Shown: in pieces, positions 36,979 through 48,730 of the stretch
How the letters are laid out: each line of letters starts with the position of its first letter
How positions within the stretch are numbered: position 1 is the first letter of the stretch
Source: Pelodera strongyloides
Lineage: Eukaryota; Nematoda; Chromadorea; Rhabditida; Rhabditidae
Direction: 5' to 3'
NCBI GenBank assembly: GCA_036852015.1
Contig: JAANDG010000007.1
Location: 310,001 to 374,000 of the forward strand
DNA: 64,000 nucleotides
Program-made: the position numbers and the translations under genes
Notes under the pieces: model-generated
Databases searched by the model: none
What the model was told of the DNA's origin: nothing
Seen by the model: the letters and a program-made list of their open reading frames with translations, nothing else

Positions 36979-36992
36979 TCTGAAAGGACATG
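36979..36992 (-). promoter_or_regulatory. Probable trans-splice (SL) acceptor of the peptide receptor gene
   Basis: On the minus strand GTCCTTTCAG is followed by ATAATAAAATG, so a leader would join 8 bases before the start codon. TTTCAG at this distance is the typical nematode SL1 acceptor. Confidence 0.6.
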
Positions 36993-37241
36993 CTTTAGAA
37001 ACACGCTGCTTTTTGTAAACAAATCAGCGATGAAACGAATAATGCAGCAACTACGGTATGTCGGTAATTTAAGTGATGAGTAATGTGTAGATGGGCAGAT
37101 GAGTCAGCAAAAATGGGTGGTGCAGATGGGGAAAAACCACACCAGGCAAATGTCCACCGGGAGATCCCAGAGTAGGCGGGGCAGTAGAAAACTGTGTCTC
37201 CCAAACCCCACAATCACCCTTGGGGGCTGGGCATCTTGGCC

Positions 37242-37249
37242 TTATATAG
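37242..37249 (-). promoter_or_regulatory. TATA box of the peptide receptor gene
   Basis: The minus strand reads CCTATATAAGG about 270 bases upstream of the ATG. The outron between it and the acceptor at 36980 would be about 230 bases. Purine/pyrimidine-biased sequence (CTCTTTCTCTTCC on minus) lies upstream at 37300-37340. Confidence 0.45.
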
Positions 37250-37349
37250 GAATGGAGGCGGGACATAGGGGCGTGTCCACATGGGGCCCAGAAGACAAAA
37301 ACGAGAGAGGAAGAGAAAGAGAGAAAATCAGAAGGGAGAGAAAGGTGGA

Positions 37350-39360
37350 GGGGGGACAAAGGGAGCTTATATGTATCGCTGATCTGTATGTAATCGAAAA
37401 GATATGATTTTTTTGTAGGTACTGCTGTCTTAACAGTTTTGCATTATTCACGGATGACATACGTAACTGGCGTTTGTATTTGGAATTTCCGAAAAGTGCA
37501 TCGCGTATATGTGACACTTCAAAATGAATGAGAAATACAGATTCTATGTGACGTCAAACCTGACTTTGGATGGGGAATATTCGAAACGCCGTCGACATTG
37601 CAACTGATTTCCCTACGGCGAGTGCATGCAGTTCCGCTCATAACGTTACGAAAAAAGACGAAGTCAAAGGTAGCCTTATTTGTTGATGCGGTAACTACAC
37701 CATCAAACAACAAGGCACTGTCAACTTAAAATACCGCGTTGTCATCATTTTGAGCAAAATGAGAAGCGAATACGGAAAAAATTAATGTTAATTGCGTGCA
37801 GCAGTAGTGCGTGAAGGACAATCGACGCGTCAAAGGCGACGTCATACACGGATAAGTAGCACATATACGATGCACCTTTCAATCAACAAACTTTCGAATA
37901 TGTTAACAGGAAAACTGTTTCTTCGTATACTGCGTTGTCTGACTCTAATCAGAGGATTATGATAAGTTGAGGGAAAAATTATCGCTTCACTAATAATGAC
38001 AGTCGGAAGGCTGAAGTCGAAAGCACTCGATGGCTAAAACCACGATGGATAAATACACAACAGTGCTTAAAGAACCTAAAGTTACAATATAGCTAAAGTC
38101 TGCCAAACAAGCTCCATTACGGCATATTTTTGAACAATTATGGTTCATAAATGCTTAGGATTAGGTCTCAATTGCAAGCCATCATTATTCCAGCTTTACC
38201 TGCGAATAGTGGTGCAAATTATACTAGACAAGCACGACAACTACGTTCTTCCACAAAAGCCAGTGTCATGACCCAAACTACAATAATTTAGTAAGCGAAT
38301 GCACGTGTTTGCCTCACTTACGTACTCTAGACACTACAAAACACCCTCTCCCACGAAAAAAGGCATCAAAATACCCAAAAATGATCTCAGATTGTTGCTC
38401 ATTCACGATCACTTTGTAGTAAAACAAACAAGGTCGTTACCTTATTGTTTATACATACATCCTTTTTTGTGAATGAGCTATAAATTCAAATCTTATCTGT
38501 TTTTGACTTATCGTTTTCATTGTTTATCAAAAGAAGCATTGAGATTAAGCAGGAAAAAAAGAATAATATAAACAGCAATGAGCCATTCATTGATTCATTA
38601 GCCTAATTCGTACAAGAAACACCGAGTACGCCGCGATATGGTGAAAACATTGCTATTCATGAAATCTTACCGAGTTGACATACAATTCAAATTGATTTAA
38701 TTGAAATTTGAAATTTGGAGAAGGAATTTTCCCGGTGTTTGGACTAAAAGCAGTTCTTTGAATCTGGTATAGCTGGCAAACTACACTAGACTAAATGTAA
38801 TTAAGTAGCGAGCTATAATTTAGGCTTTCAAAGATAAGAAATGTTTTGCCAATTCGTAGCAGAAGAACACCGTACAAATATACCCGTAAAAAAACATTTT
38901 TTTTATCATCAAATCTTATGCAAGGAAATTTTCACAATTTATAGTTTACCACCTTTTAGAGTCGTCCTATAGCATATAGCTAGGTGTTCAAGGTTCTAAA
39001 AAAAATTGTTTGCTTATTGTCAGTCCTGCCTCGACCTCTAACGCCTAACTATAGAGTGCAGGTAACGCCTAACCATAGAAAAGTACATTTTATACTTGTT
39101 TTAACTAGTTTCTTGGAAATTCTTCTACAGAGCTTTAATTTGTTGAGTGTAATCAGCTGCTGATAAACTCGCTGGGCAGATTATTTGCAGGAAATTTTAC
39201 AAAATGTTCGCGGAAGTGTGAACTGACTGAGTGAATAGGTCATACAGAATGTTTGGGAACCTTGTTTTAGATAACGAATAAGTGTAAGACAAAAACTAAA
39301 CCGGTTTTCTTACACATGAGGAAAAGCTTATACAGTTAACACCGTCCTAGTTGATTGAAT
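37350..39360. other. Upstream intergenic region, nothing recognised
   Basis: AT-rich, no gene and no repeat family match noticed. Confidence 0.35.
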
Positions 39361-39575
39361 AGAGAAGGAGGAGCGAGAAAGGGAGAGGGAGAGGGAGAGG
39401 GAGAGGGAAAGGGAGAGGGAGAGGGAGAGGGAGAGAGAGAGGGAGAGAGAGAGAAGGAGTGAGTGTGTGTGTGTGAGGGAGAAAGAAAGAAATAGAGAGA
39501 AGGAGAGAAAGCCAGGGTAGAAAGAAAGAGATAGGCTGTGAAGGAAGTGGAGAGAGAGAGAGAGAGAGAGAGAGG
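39361..39575. repeat. GA-rich simple repeat
   Basis: (GGGAGA)n, with GAGAGA and a GTGTGTG insert at about 39462, runs over about 215 bases. Confidence 0.9.
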
Positions 39576-41627
39576 GCTAGGGAGGAATGGAGTTGGTACT
39601 GTGCAGAGTTGACTCGCGAGGGTGTGGCTAATTAATCAGAGCGCCACTCACCGTAAGTAGTTTTATTCAAGTCTGAGGAACAGGTTCGGTTGTGTTGCTT
39701 TTTGTGTCTTTGACATTGTAAGATAGTTCTGTACTGCGCGGCGCTAAACGACGGGCACAGAAATTTGCATACAGTGCATGCGTGCGGCGTGCAATATACA
39801 TAGATGCATAGGGCTTCATACAAATATATATGCGATCTTGTTTCGATAGCGGAAGTCGCCTCTTATGGCGGACTGCATATATGAATATACATTGAGAAAT
39901 GGTGTGGAGATCAAGCGGAATTCAGGGTCGCTCAAGAGCCTGTGCCCGGTGCCGGCGGCGCCTCAATGTCATAAAACGTTATCTTTCAGTTTAAAATATC
40001 AATATTCTCCGAAAAACGGCAAAATTTTCGACGCTTTTTCTTGGAAAAAAAAGTGCTGAGTGCGTAAAAATTATGTATCCTGCTAGCAAATGGCTTTTTG
40101 AATTGAAGCATAGGTGCTACCAAAGTGAACAATGGTCAAAAAGAAAAAGGTAAGTGGGTTAGGTAGGATAAAACTGCCAAAATATGAAGGGCTATAAGTT
40201 AGCAGATATCCGAATACGTAGCCATATCTAAAAATGTAACCTAGTTTTATTCTGATTCGCTCGTTCTACGATACAAACTAGAGGCTACACGACGCTTGAA
40301 ATCAGGTAGCAAGCTACTGTAGTTGCATTACTGTTTCGCTGCAGCACGCATACTAGTCTATCAATTTGATTTTGCATATCTCGAAACGAATGACGTGTGA
40401 GCTGGCTCAGTGCCAGTTACCGAGCTGTCAGAAAAAATGGATAACTCAACGAGATTCATAAAAGATAAAAAGAACTGAAATCACTTTGGGGGCGTGACTT
40501 GGCACCGCGAGAGGGGGCGGAGTTTGAAATTTTCTTGGAATTGTGATCGGCTTGTCTTGCAGTATTCCGATAATGTAATGATTGGAATTTTTAGTAATCT
40601 TTGGGTTTGGGAGCGCATTGTTCCTACGAATTGACCAGTATCACAGATCAATCTGTGGGCCATTTTTGCAAAGGATTGGTGTACAAAAGAAGAAGGAAAT
40701 GAAGAGAGAGAATGAGGGGAGAGAGATAGAGAGATAAAAAGATAAAAAGAAAGAAGGCGAAGGAGAGAGCGAGTATCTAGTGGAGAGAAAGATAACTGGA
40801 TGAAAGAGAAAAAGAAATAATCTGCTTTCTCTGTGACAGCGCGTGCAACTAGCTTGACCCACGCGTCTTGCAAGCGAAAAATGTCTTACTAAATTAAGGG
40901 TGATAGAGATAAAATCATACGATTCGCGGTGCTTGCTCTCGATGCGGCTATTTATGGAAGAACTATTCTTCTTCAACTTTATGTTTTTATGTCATTTTTT
41001 GGGAAAATGATATATTTTTTCCGTGTACCAACGCAATCATGGAATCATGTAGCCAGATAAACTTTTGTTGGATACTCTAGGAAATGTAATTCCCCAGTTT
41101 GGTCTGTAAATTGGGTTGTTTCACTACACGAAGATCAGAAACTTGGTCATTTGATCCGAAACGACATGGTGTAAGCTTAATGACCACACGCCTATTCAGG
41201 GAATTGCTTGCGACGGCGGTGGGTTCAGAGGACACTGCAGAGGCGACATGAAAAAGCATAGTTTCGGCCTCATTTTCGATAAATATGAGAAAGCCCACTG
41301 ACAAAATGCCCACTAGTGATTTCCCGGTTTTTTTTGCATTTCTCTACTAATACTCTCTGGCCATTCGTTTTTTTCTGCTTCTCGATAACGATAACAAACA
41401 GGCTGGTCAGCAAGTTTAACCGATGAGAGTAAACAGGGTTGATTGATTGGTTTACAAACGGATCTGCACGCTATCACTTGTCGATATACATACAAGAACC
41501 AAAACATAATAATTAATAATAATTATAGTAATAATTAATAAATTTCAGTATAGTTCTCTAATGTCTAACAAGCTTGCTAGGCTTATGTGTAGGCTTGGGT
41601 TTAAATAACTTGTTAAAGTTGTCACTT
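39576..41627. other. Intergenic, unsupported ORFs only
   Basis: An ATG frame at 39865 (begins MADCIYEYTLRNG) covers a locally GC-rich patch, and a minus frame near 40481-40670 (begins MAHRLICDTG) follows an AG-rich run. Neither has a recognised domain or clear exon partners. Confidence 0.35.
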
Positions 41628-42085
41628 TTAAAGGGAGAGGCCCATGAGAAAAAAGTTGTTCTCACTTTGTTTGTACAGTATGTCCGGAATTTCAGAAATA
41701 TTACTGTGAAAACCGCATTGCTTGAAGCCTCGAACTCGCAGAGTTATTCACCGGCAAACGGTACGGCCAGGTACCGTAGTCAGCAACGTCAAAATTCGTT
41801 TCTACTGTTTATATCCGTTCATTTGCATTCTTTCTCTATATAGTAATGGTCAAATGAATAAAGACCATTCCTACGATTATAAAGAGGCGTTTCCAATACA
41901 GTAATGCCCCAAAAGCGCAAAAATTGATTCCGACTACGGTACCGGGCCGAACTGTTTGCCGGGGAAAAACTCTGCGAGTTCAAGGCGTAAATAAATGCGG
42001 TTTTCGCCGTAAAATTTCTGAAATACTGGACATTCTGTACAAATAAATTGAGGAAAACATTTTTCTCGTGGGCCTCTCCCTTTAA
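41628..42085. mobile_element. TTAA-type foldback element (GGGAGAGGCCCA family), copy 1
   Basis: TTAAAGGGAGAGGCCCATGA...GTCCGGAATTTCAGAAATATTAC is mirrored by ATTTCTGAAATACTGGACATTC...TCGTGGGCCTCTCCCTTTAA. Inner arms pair around CCAGGTACCGTAGTC / GACTACGGTACCGGG. It is 458 bp; the sister at 57310-57767 has the same length. Confidence 0.85.
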
Positions 42086-42623
42086 AGGAATTATGTAAGT
42101 CTGCTTATCATTTCTAGAAAGATAAGTTGGAACGTAAACAATATCTTGAGCCGGTTACAGATTTATATACAATAACGGTCAGTTTGTAAAACAAAACGGA
42201 AGGAACATGCGTAAGCACTTTTAAATAGAGTTGTTATTTTTGCATTTTAAGTAAAATCCGTGTAAGAATGGATTTAAATGACATAAGGGGATTTTGAAGT
42301 AACTAAGTGCGTTCCCTAATTGTACACCCAGATTATAACACGTGTATCTCCTACCAGTAGGCGCATTATTCAAGGCCAATGTGCAAAGTTACGCGAACTT
42401 ACGAGAGTAACGAACAATTTCTTATCTCAAAATTCTTAAAGTGAAACAGCGAAACTTTGCAGATTCCGTTGCACATTGAACATACTTTGACACTTTGACC
42501 AAAACCAAGCAGCGAAATGCAATCTTTTTTTCGTATTTTGCTACTCAAACTTTGACACTAGATAAGAGCAAAAAGTATGCATGCACTACGAAGGGAAACT
42601 GTAATTTATTCAACGCGTTAGGC
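42086..42623. other. Intergenic, nothing seen
   Basis: AT-rich, no repeat or gene. Confidence 0.3.
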
Positions 42624-42862
42624 ATGTACATTTCTTCACATATACTACTCCTACTACTAGTGGTTGCTTTTCGTAAGTAAAATGTGAAAAGATGTTCGCA
42701 ATATCGTGAATGACCTGGTATGTTTGAGTGATTTTACTAGATCCACTGCTTTTCCAAGTTCCGAGGATAAAAATAGTAGGCAAGTCACACCAAACCAACA
42801 ACACGACAGTAATAATAAAGCACAGTTATCACAGTGATACTGATTGTGAGAGAAACATATGA
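42624..42862 (+). CDS. Candidate small secreted peptide gene (hypothetical, 2 exons)
   Basis: Exon 1 (42624-42672) encodes MYISSHILLLLLVVAF, a good signal-peptide core, and ends at a strong donor (TTC|GTAAGT). Exon 2 from 42741 (after TTTTACTAG) stays in frame to a TGA at 42860-42862. It adds HPLLFQVPRIKIVGKSHQTN and 19 more residues, 55 aa in total. The intron is 68 bases, usual for nematodes. No family was recognised and no TATA box or leader acceptor is obvious, so this may be chance. Confidence 0.25.
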
Positions 42863-43885
42863 ATGTGTTTTCTTCACATAAAATGTTGTTGATGAGAAAT
42901 GAAAAATGGGAAAATAAATTATGCAAAGATTGATACAAATGACGTCATTGGTATTCGCCAAAGAGAGGCGCAGGCTTGTTCTCCATATACACGAATAGAC
43001 TGTCCCTGTCTCAATCTCAGACTGAGACTGAGAAATTATCAAACACCGGCGCCAACTTATTGTTAGCGACATGCTCAGTAGCGCACTTCACCCGTAATTA
43101 AGCATGTAAATGTAAGATATGCTTCTAGATAAGCAATGATAATGTAAACGTGGAGAATTCCTTTGCAGCCATTTCTTAATAGTAATAAGCCCAGCCCAAG
43201 TAGCACGAAAGGCTACTGTTTAATTTTACCCACTTACAATAAAAGCAGTATAATATTCACCTTAGTGCCGCGTGAGGCATAAGTAGATTTGGTAACCCAT
43301 TTTTACGGTAATGACACAAAGGGTTCTACTGTAACTTTGTTAAAAAAATTCCCCAAGGCTCTTTTCTTTAGCATTTTGTAGTCACTGGTTCTTACAAATT
43401 CTCACATACAAATACATACTCATAAAAAAGAAAGACACTGTCACTTCTTTCATATTTTGCTGCATAATCAAATCTAGATAAATCTAATATTAATTCTCAA
43501 GTGTGGACTTAATGCAAATAATTCCAATATTTTTCCTAGAACATATTACAACGTAGTATGAAAAAAAAACACGTCTTTAATTCGTTTTAAGTTATTATGC
43601 ATTACGACGGAGATCGAGAATTTTGTTGAACTAAAAAGTGACATAAAACACTGTCAGGGAGGGTAATCTCAATAACTTGATTATGATATTTTTACAAGTC
43701 AGTATACAATATTTTGCTAAGAAATTCTAAGAATTTGACTCGTCACGTCGTGAAAGATAGCATGTGGAAATTTAAATTGAACTTTTTTTACACTTAGAGA
43801 AATGTGCCATGCGTCATAGCACGTGTGACATGATCAAGATATCAATCAGTAGTCCGGAAGTCGGGTACAAAATGTTGAAATATTA
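42863..43885. other. Intergenic, nothing convincing
   Basis: It contains a CAGTCTCAGTCT-type hairpin (about 43010-43035). Minus-strand ORFs at 42657-43072 lack domains. Confidence 0.3.
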
Positions 43886-44063
43886 CTAAAGCGGAGTGGC
43901 ACGTGGTCTGTGAAACGTGTATTGATGGACTTTCATTCTCATATGTTATATGCAAATTACTGTGTGGGACGGGCACAAAATGGACCACAACTACATATAA
44001 TTTGTACATGAACGCTCATTTCCACGGCATACCATTCCCAAGCCACGTGCCATACCGCTTTAG
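43886..44063. mobile_element. MITE with CTAAAGCGGAGTGGCACGTGG ends
   Basis: CTAAAGCGGAGTGGCACGTGG then TCTGTGAAACGTG at the left; CACGGCATACCATTCCC and then AAGCCACGTGCCATACCGCTTTAG at the right. It resembles the TTAAAGCG...GAAACG family in layout, but its ends read CTAAAG/CTTTAG. Confidence 0.7.
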
Positions 44064-44407
44064 ACTTCGAAAGTGAGTCAGGCTACCGTAACCCGCACGC
44101 CCACAGATCACAGTAAGAGATTAGAGATGTACATCAAGATCAGCATCAATGACTAATAATACTACGACTATATGTTTGATGTGAGATCGCAATCCGTTTG
44201 GCAAGTTGTAGTGAGCATATACTGATTTATCGTTCCTGGGAGGGAGACGCAGAGAAATAAATGGTCTCAAACTGATTCATTGTACAGTAGGATCAGTTCA
44301 CAATTTTTAGGTCATCTACGTAATATTTTTGGCGGAGAAGGACAATGAAAAGTTTGATGTTTCAAATACAATAAATATCTAATTTAGGTAATAAACTTTG
44401 GCTGTGA

Positions 44408-44454
44408 TCTGAGCCAAATTTATGAATTAAAAAAATTATGAAATTTGGCTCAGG
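44408..44454. repeat. Short perfect hairpin
   Basis: CTGAGCCAAATTT and AAATTTGGCTCAG are separated by about 20 AT bases. It lies in gene-free sequence; no terminator or RNA role can be assigned. Confidence 0.6.
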
Positions 44455-44663
44455 GCTGCCATAAAGTCCCTTGTATTATTTGCATTCACATTGGCATACG
44501 GTTAGGGAATAAATCAAGTTCATTTGTTGATCTAGCAGGATTCTATGATAAGAATATTACTTGCTACGCGTCCTTACTTAACAATATTAACTAGTGCTTG
44601 CTCTTTACTTCGACTTCTTCAATTTGATTCACATAGAATATTTTTTAACCCTTTCTGTATGGT

Positions 44664-44694
<31 letters not shown>

Positions 44695-45660
44695 GGAAGA
44701 ATAGATCCCGTAAGTAGTGAGTGACATTTACTCCGTTCACGTACGTGTCACATAAATAGTTCACAAATTTCAATTCGCCGATAAAGTAATAAAGTCATCC
44801 TGGAAGTTCTCCACGATTTTATCTCATTTTAATTTTACAGAAAAAGTACTAAAATCATCATGAAATAAGCTTGAGATTAACGAGTTGAACGATTTGGTAT
44901 AACGTAAAACTTCCAGCATTGAAACCCCCAAACATCATCAATTTCGTAGATTAACACGTTACAACAACGCACTCCATGAAGCCTTTTTGTAAACTGTAAA
45001 ACTACGTACTAATGCAGATCTGGAACTAAAATATGATCTAAATAGAATAAACTTAAAATAAACTTTGAATACTCAGTATTCATACGCAGTGATGCATAAC
45101 CCTTTACAAATCGAATGAAAACTAGAATACATGATAGAGTTATTTATAGTAGACATATCACTAATGAGTGCGAGTCGAGATTTCCTTTTTAAAACGTAAC
45201 TACGGTAAATACTGTACTTTGAGGAGTGTCCTTCCGCCTCTCACCCCCTCCCTCTCTCTCTCTCCCTCCTCTCTGTCTCTCTACAACTTGCTAGATCTAC
45301 CTCTCTCTCTGACTCACTATCAAAGCTATCACCATTTCATTCATGTTTGTGTTAAAGTAATAAATAACTTTATAAATTCCTCTCCAACTTGGTCGACTTC
45401 CGGAGTTAATTCGATTAAAATGTATCACTAAAGTTTGCCTTACACAAAAATCATAGTTGTTAGAATTACGCAGGATTTAATTATTGAAGTTGCATAATAT
45501 TTTCAAAGTGTAAAGCGGGGCAACACTCGTTTCTGCAATGGAATGTAAATAATGGAATGCAGAAATGCAGTATAATTGCAAATCTTATGATCCATGGATA
45601 CGATACGATATCCATTGCGCGGTAAATTAACATGTCAAATTGTTCCATCGGCCTGCTTGT
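44455..45660. other. Intergenic, simple repeats only
   Basis: It includes a (GTA)n run at about 44662-44690 and a CTCTCT-rich patch at 45240-45310. Confidence 0.35.
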
Positions 45661-46110
45661 TTAAAGGGACGGGCCCATCAAAATAAACCTATAGTTTGCA
45701 TGTTTTTATAATTTGTATAAAGGGGGTTTATTATAATATATGTACACTAAGTTACGGATAGACTTTATCACGCTGAAATTTTTCGGTGTCGATAAACTCA
45801 AAAGTATACCGTAGAAGACCAACAATTGCACCCTTATTTCCTTACCGCGTCTCCCGAGGATACCTCGCTCTGATTGGGACCCGGGAGACTATCTGTCCAT
45901 ATAGCCACATTCCCCCGGGACATGCGGAAGGAAATAAGGGTGCAATTGTTGGTCTTCTACGGTATACTTTTGAGTTTATCGACACCGAAAAATTTCAGCG
46001 GGATAAACTCTAGCCGAAATTTAGTGTACATATATTATAATAAACCCCCTTTATACAAATTATAAAAACATGCAAAATATGGGTTTATTTTGATGGGCCC
46101 GTCCCTTTAA
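45661..46110. mobile_element. TTAA-type foldback element (GGGACGGGCCCATC family)
   Basis: TTAAAGGGACGGGCCCATCA...GGGGGTTTATTATAATATATG is mirrored by CATATATTATAATAAACCCCC...TGATGGGCCCGTCCCTTTAA. Further inward, CCGTAGAAGACCAACAATTGC then ACCCTTATTTCC pairs with its exact reverse complement at about 45926-45962. It is 450 bp with a GC-rich centre. A truncated copy lies at 1496. Confidence 0.9.
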
Positions 46111-48519
46111 GATAATTGTAAGTGGGTGTTTTTGAGTAATACATGCATTGCAACTTTTATCGTGTGCAATTGTACAGTAATTGACTAAATCTGATTACGC
46201 CCTCGAACGGTTACCCCCGCAGTTTCCTGTACTTGTATCATAGACAGCGTGAAATATAACTCAATTTATTTGATTCAAGCATCAGAGAACTAATCGTAAA
46301 ACTTATAAGGTCCGAAACTATGATTATTATCACAAAGAGAATGGAAGAAATCAGACTACGATGTTGTAGACACGAGGAACTCATAACTTACTACATAGGA
46401 ACATGAAGGAGGAATAGAGAATTAATAAAGGAATATAGAATTAATAACACTAATATGCTGTGCGGTCTTACATCATAGTTAAAAGATAATAGTGGAAACG
46501 GCAGCACCTAGGGGAAAGTTCAATTTCGCTGATGGATACTTTCATAGTGCTACATAGTTGTTTATATATGCAGTAACAATAAACGACAAGTAACGACCGT
46601 CACAAACACCATTAAATCAAAAATGGATCTACCAATATCAACGACAAACTGTAAAGCAAAAGTATGACATACTGCGCTGACTGAGCGCAACAATTGCTCA
46701 ATTCGCTAATTAACATCTCCTAATTTGAGTGATAGCGAGAAAAGCGAAGCGCAACCATGATGCACACCGCAGACTCAGAGACGAGAAATAAAAAATCGCT
46801 TTGTTCAACAAAAGTCATGTGACTAGAGACTCCTCTAATATATGTTCATTGAGAAAATGATGCGACAACTTTCTCTTTTACCCAGACATTTGTCAGACAG
46901 AAATGACAACATTGACAGGAAGTTGCCCGAAATGATGTGGTGCGCATCACTTGAGTTATTCGAAAAATAAAGTTAAGCAGAGTCCTGACCGGTCGACCAA
47001 TTTAGAGTTTGTGACTTGGATGTAGTTGTGAGGAAAGTAGCCTGGTGGTAAGACTTGTGCGTAGCCTGCGCTTGGCGAAAACCGGTTACCACCAGGCTGA
47101 GCCAAGTTATGCTAGATAAACTCTCTCTCTTTAGGTCTCTCTTTATATAATTCCCTCTCTCTTTTTCTCTCTCTCTAGATCTTTGGTACTTTTCTTCGTC
47201 TCTTTCCACATTCTATATTCATAGTTTCCCTCCGACTGTGTATCTCTTTGATCTGGTGTCGAACTACTTGTAGTTATTCGCAGTTTTACAAAAATTTGCT
47301 CTTATACATTATCATCATCATCATCATCATCATCATCATCTGCAAGAGATAAGCGATAAGCCTAACTAAATGTCAGCTTATTAAACATGTATGGTATTTA
47401 CAGTTGCCTATTTTGGTAAATGGAGCGTGGGTTTCCTAATTATCACCACGCTCCTAGAAAACCCATTAGGTCCTAGAACGATCTGCTATATACATACGCG
47501 TTGATGTTCTTTAATGTAAATGCAACCGCATTAGGGGGACGTGTATTAGCATGCGAGGGCGAGAAAGATATATGTGGGAGCCGGGTTCGAATGTATATGC
47601 TGTTTATTTTGGGTATTTTCTTTTGAATAGCATCATTATGCATATAACATGTGGAACATTTTATAAGGGACAGGCTCAATGCGAGAGAACTTCTTGTTTA
47701 GAATGCGGGGGTGAAGAGAATGGGTGGGTTACTACTACTTCCGCTACTAATGGAAGTTTTCATACAACACCCCCTAATAATAATAAACAAAACACACAGA
47801 GGACGGAAAGAAACTAGATCCACAGACTTAAAAGGAAGGATTCTCCATTAACCGCGCGAACTTCTAAGATTTTGCTATCTATCACAAACGTGTCAACGAG
47901 TGTGAAAGGTATGTCGCTCCGGACCAGTAAGATCAGTAACTGTTCCTGTAACGTCAATTTATGAAAACATTCAGAAAATATGCAGTCTAGACTTACAGCA
48001 CGAACTTCCTACGGTAAGCAAGGTTGCGTTGTAAATTGACATTGTGAAAATTATCTGTCTGATTGTCTCATTGAGAGAGCTTACAATTAGTGAGCGATAG
48101 ATGGTTAGATAGAGGGAGAGAGAGATTATTCAGGGTAAGAGAGGGCGAGAGAGAGAAATGGGAAAATAAATTTCGACTCGAAAATAACATAAGTTGCTTT
48201 TTAGAAAACTCTTCGATTACAAGAATTCTCTGGAAATTTATGATACACTTTGCTTTTCCTCTCTATATGGAACAAATTTAATGAAAAGCGTTAACTCAGG
48301 AAACATAGGTTTAACATTAGCAAATATAATATTGCCACCCACACATTCCGGAAGATTACAGTTACAAGCGATGTTTGGAGTGAATATCCCTTTAAAACTG
48401 GTATATGTCTCATTCTTCTAAACGTCTGTTTTTTCCGCATCTCGAGTGTCTCAGGTGAAAAAATCGCGCTAGTACTCAAAATCACTAACGGTCATAAAAT
48501 GGATAAGTATGAGAGGTGT
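46111..48519. other. Intergenic, nothing convincing
   Basis: It contains an (ATC)n run (47309-47341), CT/GA-rich patches (47120-47180, 48110-48160) and the ACCAGGCT / AGCCTGGT inverted pair at 47038-47100. No gene was recognised. Confidence 0.35.
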
Positions 48520-48730
48520 CCGTAGGAATAGACCAGTCACAGATCTTGGTAAGACAGGTCGTAGCCCAAGTCCCGACCTGCAGTAGACCCGTCTAAGACC
48601 AAGACTGGATGCCTGGACTCGTCCTAGATTGATCTAGTACGTTAGAACCAAGGCCCGTCCAAGACCAAGTGTCCCGACCCGTCCTAGATCAACCTAGACA
48701 GACATGACGGGGACAATCTTTGTCTAGGGA
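48520..48730. repeat. Degenerate tandem repeat rich in CCCGTCC / TAGATCTAG motifs
   Basis: CCCGTCTAAGACCAAG ... GACTCGTCCTAGATTGATCTAG and then CCCGTCCAAGACCAAG ... GACCCGTCCTAGATCAACCTAG form two ~65-base units with a partial third upstream (GACCTGCAGTAGA). It is compositionally unlike the flanks. Confidence 0.65.

Noticed and set aside
39361..39575. Regularly spaced GGGAGA units as a possible CRISPR-like array
   Set aside because: It is a simple purine repeat without unique spacers in a nematode genome.
41077..41507. Two adjoining minus-strand frames that look like a broken gene
   Set aside because: The second starts on GTG straight after the first stop and neither shows a known motif.
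47560..47600. GGGTTCGAATG as a tRNA B box
   Set aside because: No matching A box or acceptor stem within tRNA distance.
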